In this document: one piece after another, positions 59,104 through 64,000 of the stretch
Numbering within the stretch: the stretch's first letter is position 1
Layout: each line of letters opens with the position of its first letter
Origin: an uncultured Lachnospiraceae bacterium
GTDB lineage: Bacteria; Bacillota; Clostridia; Lachnospirales; Lachnospiraceae
Direction: 5' to 3'
Assembly (NCBI GenBank): GCA_910579085.1
Contig: CAJTRU010000003.1
Span: 51,162 to 115,161 of the forward strand
Length of the DNA: 64,000 nucleotides
Notes under the pieces: model-generated
The model's database searches: none
Told to the model about the DNA's origin: nothing
What the model saw: the letters and a program-made list of their open reading frames with translations, nothing else
Made by a program: the position numbers and the translations under genes

Positions 59104-60572
59104 TTTTTTTGTCCAGGCTTTCTCTTTTTAATAAACAGTTCTTTCCATATACCAGGATGGAAAAGTATTAATAAAGGGAATAATTCCAGACGCCCAGCAA
59201 GCATATCAAACATTAATACTATTTTTGAAAAAATGCTGAAACTTCCGAAATTCTGTGCTGGCCCTGCTTCTGCCAGGCCAGGCCCCATATTATTTATAGT
59301 TGCAAGTACTGCTGTAAAATTTGTAGTAAAGTCTTTATTGTCAACTGAAATTGCCAGTACAGATAAAAAGAATATAATTGTAAATGCAACAAAATAAACA
59401 TTTGTTGCACGTACTATTTCATGCTCAACTGGTTTTCCATCCATTTTAATTTTTTGTATACATTTTGGATGTATATAGGATGCCATTTCTTTTTTTATTG
59501 ACTTTACCAAAATAATTACACGTGACACTTTAATTCCGCCACCAGTGCTTCCTGCACATGCGCCAATAAGCATAACAACTATAAGTACCGTCTTAGAAGT
59601 CTGTGGCCAAAGGTCATAATCAGTAGTTGAAAATCCCGTTGAGGTAATTAATGTTGAAACCTGGAAAAATGCGTGGCGTAATGCGTCAGAAGCTGACCCT
59701 ATAGTTTTGGCTATATTTATAAAAATTACTGTTACTGATATAATAATTAACATTAAATATGTATGGACTTCTTCTATACTTAATGCTTTACGCCATTTGC
59801 GGTAAAGAACCAGGTAGTATACATTAAAGTTTACCCCAAATAAAATCATAAAAATTGCTACGACCCATTGGATATATGGTGAATACCCCCCAATACTGTC
59901 ATTTTTAATGCCAAATCCTCCTGTACCTGCTGTACCAAAAGTAATTGCCAGGGTATCAAATAATTCTAAACCGCCAGCAAGCATAAAAATTATCTGTAAT
60001 ATAGTCATTCCAAAATATATAATATACAAAAGGCGTGCTGTAGTTTTAATTTTAGGTACAAGCTTTCCAACAGAAGGCCCAGGGCTTTCGGCACGCATAA
60101 GGTTGATTTGTGAACCTCCACTTAACGGGATAACTGCAAGCAGGAAAACTAATACACCCATGCCACCAATCCAGTGTGTAAAACTGCGCCAGAATAAACT
60201 GCAATGCGAAAGGACTTCAACATCACTTAGGATAGAAGCGCCTGTTGTTGTAAAGCCTGATACAGTTTCAAAAAGTGCATCAGTAAATGAAGGTATTTCA
60301 CCAGAAAGCCAGAAAGGCAAAGCGCCAAATAAACTCATTATAATCCAGCTTAATGCAGTTGCTGCGCTTCCTTCTTTTAAATAAAATACAAGGCTTTCTG
60401 GTTTTTTAACTGTTAGCATTATGCCAAGCACCAGGCATATACATGCTGTAATGAAATAGTAAATTCCTTTATCTTCCTCATAAATAACCGCAACAAGGCA
60501 GGGGAAAAGGAGCAGTATAGTTTCAATTTTAAGTACACATCCTAAAATATACCTGATTATTGAATTATTCAT
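59100..60572 (-). CDS. trkH: TrkH-family potassium uptake channel subunit
   Basis: This 490-residue membrane protein has about ten hydrophobic spans and four selectivity-loop repeats: FETVSGFTTTGASIL, TFGTAGTGGFGI, LITSTGFSTTDYD and LATINNMGPGL, each with the conserved Gly. It forms the K+-permeating dimer of a Trk/Ktr system. It lies nine bases downstream of trkA on the same strand, so they form one operon. The start is ATG 60572 after GGAGGCAGCA. Confidence 0.92.
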   Translation of the reverse strand: MNNSIIRYILGCVLKIETILLLFPCLVAVIYEEDKGIYYFITACICLVLGIMLTVKKPESLVFYLKEGSAATALSWIIMSLFGALPFWLSGEIPSFTDALFETVSGFTTTGASILSDVEVLSHCSLFWRSFTHWIGGMGVLVFLLAVIPLSGGSQINLMRAESPGPSVGKLVPKIKTTARLLYIIYFGMTILQIIFMLAGGLELFDTLAITFGTAGTGGFGIKNDSIGGYSPYIQWVVAIFMILFGVNFNVYYLVLYRKWRKALSIEEVHTYLMLIIISVTVIFINIAKTIGSASDALRHAFFQVSTLITSTGFSTTDYDLWPQTSKTVLIVVMLIGACAGSTGGGIKVSRVIILVKSIKKEMASYIHPKCIQKIKMDGKPVEHEIVRATNVYFVAFTIIFFLSVLAISVDNKDFTTNFTAVLATINNMGPGLAEAGPAQNFGSFSIFSKIVLMFDMLAGRLELFPLLILFHPGIWKELFIKKRKPGQKK

Positions 60573-60581
60573 TGCTGCCTC

Positions 60582-61973
60582 CTACACCAGAATATCCTGG
60601 ATGTTATCAAAACCTGTATGTGTTGTAACTATTACCACCGTATCACCAGGCAGTATGCTGTCTGTACCCGATGGTATTATTGTTTTGCCATTTCTTTGTA
60701 TACAGCATAACAAAAGGTTTTTCTTAAGGTTCATTTCCATAATAGGAATATTAGTAACTTCTGATTCCCTGTCAATAAGGAACTCAAGGGCTTCTACACG
60801 TGAGTCAAACATATGGTAAAGTGTTTCAACATTACTGCCAATAGAGGCAGTTTTAGCACGTACATAGGCAAGTATTGCTTCAGCAGTTATATATTTAGGG
60901 TATATTACACTGCCTAAGTCCAGGTGGCTTATAACATTTTTAAAGTTAATACGGTTAATTTTTGTAATAACTTTTGCATTAGAAACCTCCCTTGCATAAA
61001 GTGTCAGGAAAATATTTTCTTCATCAATGCCAGTTAGTGGGACGAAAGACTCTATATTTTTAATTCCTTCTTCTTTTAGAAGTTCCTCATTAGTTCCGTC
61101 ACCATTTATAATAATTGCCTTTGGAAGCAGTGCATTAAGCTCCTCACAGCGTTCAAGGTTACTTTCTATTATTTTAACATCAATGCCCATTGGAAGAAGC
61201 TGTTTAGCCAGGTAATATGCAGCCTTTCCGCCTCCTATAATCATTGTGTTATTAACCTGTTTTATATCAAATCCAATTTTAGAAAGGAAGTTTCTTGCAT
61301 CACGGCGTGAAGATACAAATGAAACTACATCACCAGCAGCAAATGTAAACATTCCTGTAGGGATAATTATTTCACCATCACGTTCTACAGCACAAAACAG
61401 TACATTTTGTGAAACACTCTTTTTACCAAGGTTTACTATTGTCTGGTTTGCCAGGATATTGTCCTCTGGAAGCTTAAATTTAATCAGCTCTACCCTTCCA
61501 TGTGCAAAAGGGTTTACCTCTAATGCTGTAGGCAGGTAAAGCAGGCGGGCAACTTCATGTGCTGCTGCAAGTTCAGGGTTAATAATCATGGCAAGCCCGA
61601 GTTTCTGCCTTAGATATGCACTTTCTTCACTGTAATCAGGAGTGCGGACACGTGCAATGGCAGCACAGTCACCCACACGTTTGGCAACAGTGCAGCAAAG
61701 CAGGTTTAATTCATCAGAGTCCGTAACAGCTATTAGAAGGTCTGCATCTTCAATACCTGCCTCCATTTGTACATTATAACTTGCGCCATTGCCTGCAAGC
61801 CCCATAACATCGTAAGTATTGGCAAGGTGCTGTATTTTTTGTGGATTTTTGTCAATAAGGGTAATATCATGGCTTTCTTTAGACAATTGCTCAGTTAAAG
61901 TTGCCCCTACCTTTCCACATCCAACAATAATAATATTTAATCCCGTTTTTTTGCGGGATTTTCTTCCTAACAT
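60582..61973 (-). CDS. trkA: TrkA potassium uptake regulatory protein
   Basis: This 463-residue cytoplasmic protein has two RCK repeats, each with an NAD-binding fold and a TrkA-C domain. The first begins LNIIIVGCGKVGATLTEQLSK, the second NTMIIGGGKAAYYLAKQLL. It gates TrkH in response to NADH/NAD or nucleotides. ATG 61973 (MLGRKSRKK) with GAGG five bases upstream is preferred over the in-frame 62090 start, which adds 39 atypical residues and overlaps the intergenic repeat. Confidence 0.92.
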   Translation of the reverse strand: MLGRKSRKKTGLNIIIVGCGKVGATLTEQLSKESHDITLIDKNPQKIQHLANTYDVMGLAGNGASYNVQMEAGIEDADLLIAVTDSDELNLLCCTVAKRVGDCAAIARVRTPDYSEESAYLRQKLGLAMIINPELAAAHEVARLLYLPTALEVNPFAHGRVELIKFKLPEDNILANQTIVNLGKKSVSQNVLFCAVERDGEIIIPTGMFTFAAGDVVSFVSSRRDARNFLSKIGFDIKQVNNTMIIGGGKAAYYLAKQLLPMGIDVKIIESNLERCEELNALLPKAIIINGDGTNEELLKEEGIKNIESFVPLTGIDEENIFLTLYAREVSNAKVITKINRINFKNVISHLDLGSVIYPKYITAEAILAYVRAKTASIGSNVETLYHMFDSRVEALEFLIDRESEVTNIPIMEMNLKKNLLLCCIQRNGKTIIPSGTDSILPGDTVVIVTTHTGFDNIQDILV

Positions 61974-62143
61974 GTCTAACCTCGTTTCTGCGCCGCAAGC
62001 AATTAGTATGTTTCTGGCGTAAATGCCAGTAATAATGTAAAAACAGGCATCCACCAGGCAGCGCGCAGGAGTAAACCTGTATATAACCATATATTATCAC
62101 TATATAATAAAAAATGCATTAGGAAAATTAAATAAATATGGGA

Positions 62144-62315
62144 TAATTTCCTGTTATCTGGTGTTTGTGTGAATGAATGGACGGACGGTTTCTGTGCCAG
62201 AGCCACAATATTCCATACAAAAAAGCATGCCGGAGGCATGGCTTTTGCACGCATTCCGCTGCGTGGGTTAAAGTGCCCCTTTTATGGAATAATCCCAACC
62301 ACCCCATTTTAAGTT
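62144..62315. repeat. Palindromic repeat, short variant upstream of trkA
   Basis: Starts with the boundary box AATTTCCTGTTATC (62144-62157), then the module I left arm nearly identical to 42977 (GTGTTTGTGTGAATGAATGG, ACGGTTTCTGTGCCAGAGCC, ATATTCC). The centre is replaced by a compact hairpin AAAAAAGCATGCC-GGA-GGCATGGCTTTT, and it ends GTGCCCCTTTTATGGAATAA and a weak box ATTTTAAGTTAT. It lies between two divergent genes, not after a stop codon. Confidence 0.75.
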
Positions 62316-62453
62316 ATATGGTTTTTTTGGACAGTAGAAAAAATAAACAGTGTATGATATAATAAAAATAAGCAAACTTTAAATGTGCTACAAAAACGAT
62401 GACGGAGCAATAGAGTTGAATTTTTAATTAGAGTGTGTTAGGAGGGCTGTTCT

Positions 62454-62876
62454 ATGAATATTGAAGATAATTCATCTTTTAAGAGTGTGGAACTTCTTGA
62501 TGAGGAAATTGATATTTATATGCTGATAAGAAGCCACGATTTTACAGGCCACGCTTCATCTGAGAGATTTGAGCGGTTTGATGAAGCCATTAAATTAAAC
62601 AGAACAGAAAATGGCAGACAGGCACCATTTGACAGGATTTTCCGGGTTGATAAAAACCATGTAAATGGTATTGAACTGCATTGCGTGACAAAGAACGGTA
62701 TTATTTTCATATTAAATGAAGAGAAGTTTAGAAACTGGGAATGTTGCATTGTGACAGTTTTATTTGCCCGCGTGAACCAGGCGAAGCGGCTGTATGATGC
62801 TGTGGGTATTGAATTTCCAGAGATGATACACAAGAAGTGCGAAGAATGGCAAAAGTATAGATTGAATGAATATTGA
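62454..62876 (+). CDS. Orphan protein of unknown function, codon use unlike its neighbours
   Basis: This 140-residue soluble protein reads SHDFTGHASSERFERFDEAIKLNR in its first third (shown in part), then FRVDKNHVNGIELHCVTKNGIIFIL and VNQAKRLYDAVGIEFPEMIH. I recognise no domain. It has more GC-rich codons (CGC, GCG, CGG, CTG, GTG) than the surrounding genes, which suggests transfer. Its H, E and R pattern could fit a nuclease or toxin-like fold, but that is a guess. GGAGGG precedes ATG 62454. It is flanked by a palindromic repeat and a gene-poor stretch. Confidence 0.65.
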   Translation: MNIEDNSSFKSVELLDEEIDIYMLIRSHDFTGHASSERFERFDEAIKLNRTENGRQAPFDRIFRVDKNHVNGIELHCVTKNGIIFILNEEKFRNWECCIVTVLFARVNQAKRLYDAVGIEFPEMIHKKCEEWQKYRLNEY

Positions 62877-63019
62877 TTTTTTTGATGGTGGATTGCTTTG
62901 TTTCTGATATTATTTAATTCAAAATTATGAAATTCATGACAGGAACAGTTAGGGGATTATTAGAAAATACCAAAGCAGACCAGCAGTGTAAGGCTTCTGG
63001 AAGTGTGGCAGATAAAGCT

Positions 63020-63082
63020 TTATAATCCCTGGGCAGAATTTACTTTTATATTGTCACTATGAATTCTATATCTATTTGTCAT
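63020..63082 (-). CDS. Possible 20-residue peptide gene
   Basis: On the minus strand AAGGAGG (63091-63097) lies eight bases before ATG 63080-63082, and the frame encodes MTNRYRIHSDNIKVNSAQGL before a stop. The ribosome-binding site is strong, but no promoter with two good boxes is visible and no known small protein matches. It could be the start of a gene now lost. Otherwise the 420 bases from 62877 to about 63300 contain no gene that I can support. Confidence 0.25.
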   Translation of the reverse strand: MTNRYRIHSDNIKVNSAQGL

Positions 63083-63302
63083 GGGTACTACCTCCTTGTA
63101 TATTATATAATCTTTTAATTTAATTTTATTATAATATAAACCAGCAAATTTTGCGGGTTTATATGGAAATACTTTATTATAGTTTTTTCTAAAATAAGTT
63201 CTGGGATAATGGGTTATTAAAAAATATCAGGCCATGCTGCCAGGCATCTGCTAATCTTATTAAAAAAGGGCTTTTCAAATCCAGATATTTATGTTATAGT
63301 AT

Positions 63303-63577
63303 AGTGCAGATAAAGCAAAGAAAAGGAATAGTAGCTATGAAACGGAATCCAGAAAGCTGTTGGCTGATGTGAAACAGCAGAAGTGAAGTAGTGAACTCGC
63401 CTTGGAGCTGCCGGTTGAAGTGTAAGTAGATTTGGACGGAGTCCCACCGTTACAGGGGAAGGGTTTTGAAGCGAAAGCAGATGCACCTGTGAGAGCATGG
63501 TTATTCCATGAATAAGAGTGGTACCGCGTGAGTATATTCTCCCGTCTCTATGTATTGTATACAGAGACGGGTTTTTT
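63303..63577 (+). ncRNA. T-box leader controlling leuA (probable leucine specifier)
   Basis: The T-box sequence AGAGTGGTACCGCG is at 63525-63538. It is followed by the terminator CCCGTCTCT (63541-63549) paired with AGAGACGGG (63563-63571) and TTTTTT. The upstream stem-I region holds AGCAAAG, AGTGAAGTAGTGAA and CTC (63396-63398), the likely Leu specifier. Uncharged tRNA-Leu would stabilise the antiterminator and switch on leuA. A modest promoter (TTTTCA at 63272, TATAGT at 63295-63300, 17-base gap) lies upstream. Confidence 0.9.
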
Positions 63578-63653
63578 CATGTATTGCCATATAATGTTAA
63601 TAAGGCCTTGTGCATAGGGCCTGGTATTTATAGAAAGGAAATGGTTATTAATT

Positions 63654-64000
63654 ATGAAAGGTTTTGAGAAGTACCAGAAAAGTTATTTTATGCCTCCAGA
63701 GGAATGTTATGACTGGGTTAAGAATGATGCTATAAGTAAAGCTCCTGTATGGTGCAGTGTTGATTTGCGTGATGGCAACCAGGCATTAATTGAGCCTATG
63801 GGTCTTGAACAGAAAGTTGCTTTTTTTAAGATGCTTGTAAAAATTGGTTTTAAAGAGATTGAAGTAGGTTTTCCAGCAGCATCTGAAACAGAGTATAACT
63901 TTCTGCGTACACTTATAGAAAGAAACCTTATACCTGGTGATGTAACTGTACAGGTACTTACACAGGCAAGGGAACATATTATCAGGAAAACATTTGAAGC
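63654..64000 (+). CDS. leuA: 2-isopropylmalate synthase (partial, runs off the right edge)
   Basis: The first 115 residues are visible: an extended N-terminus (MKGFEKYQKSYFMPPEECYDW), then the HMGL-like active-site start SVDLRDGNQALIEPMG and IGFKEIEVGFPAASETEYNF. The long N-terminus and DLRDGNQAL wording indicate the LeuA type found in actinobacteria and many Clostridia. It condenses acetyl-CoA with 2-ketoisovalerate, the first committed step to leucine. GAAAGGAA precedes ATG 63654. The T-box leader just upstream senses leucine supply. Confidence 0.93.
   Translation, partial: MKGFEKYQKSYFMPPEECYDWVKNDAISKAPVWCSVDLRDGNQALIEPMGLEQKVAFFKMLVKIGFKEIEVGFPAASETEYNFLRTLIERNLIPGDVTVQVLTQAREHIIRKTFE

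Noticed and set aside
62936..63025. 29-residue plus-strand frame MTGTVRGLLENTK...
   Set aside because: No ribosome-binding site or promoter; it overlaps the equally uncertain minus-strand peptide.

Overview
The window looks like a low-GC Clostridia chromosome, most likely a Lachnospiraceae-type anaerobe. The evidence is AT-rich codon use, sporulation genes (a BofA-family protein, SpoIIR, a SpoIIQ-like LytM protein), a T-box leader before leuA, FabV-type enoyl reductase, BceRS- and AgrAC-like two-component systems, and a single-cluster Tad pilus locus. I see no prophage, insertion-sequence transposase, CRISPR array or tRNA gene.

Layout. 1-2.1 kb: the tail of one gene, then a tandemly duplicated lipoprotein gene. 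2.3-3.1 kb: DUF2508 and BofA-family genes. 3.1-12.8 kb: a Tad/Flp pilus operon (prepilin peptidase, TadZ, TadA, TadB, TadC, Flp pilin, DUF5702-type protein, TadE with a metal-site tail, second prepilin peptidase, second TadE, FHA protein), driven by a clear sigma-A promoter and using mostly non-ATG starts. tadA carries a one-base frameshift. 12.8-18.5 kb: GH31 alpha-glucosidase, a PrcB-like lipoprotein and glycogen phosphorylase. 18.5-31 kb: envelope and sporulation genes (SppA, RDD protein, SpoIIQ-like, SmtB-like repressor, glycosyltransferase, PBP1A, SpoIIR, MATE exporter, PlsC, VanY). 31-38.5 kb: ispE, fabV, a blaI repressor and a thiSGHE thiazole operon behind an attenuated leader that is not a TPP riboswitch. 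38.8-43 kb: two two-component systems. 43.4-55 kb: BlaR1-like M56 protein, isochorismatase-family hydrolase, DUF2156 protein, FliD-like protein, the rpmG-secE-nusG-rplK-rplA translation cluster, a DUF402 protein, a degenerate M56 protein and NAD synthetase. 55-64 kb: an autoregulated TetR/flavodoxin pair, decayed genes, a TIM-barrel protein, TrkH/TrkA, an orphan gene, and leuA behind its T-box.

The most unusual feature is a modular family of long palindromic repeats in intergenic DNA (about 32.0-33.3, 35.3-35.4, 43.0-43.4, 56.4-56.7 and 62.1-62.3 kb). They share the boundary box AATTTCCAGTTATC, usually start at the stop codon of the gene before them, and include one nested copy flanked by a 10-bp imperfect target duplication. 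They look like non-autonomous, MITE-like elements. A separate, perfectly packed four-arm cruciform lies at 40843-40958.

A second layer of interest is regulatory. The blaI gene (34.9 kb) and the blaR1-like gene (45.2 kb) are 10 kb apart but have matching promoters and the same operator, so they probably form one split BlaI regulon.
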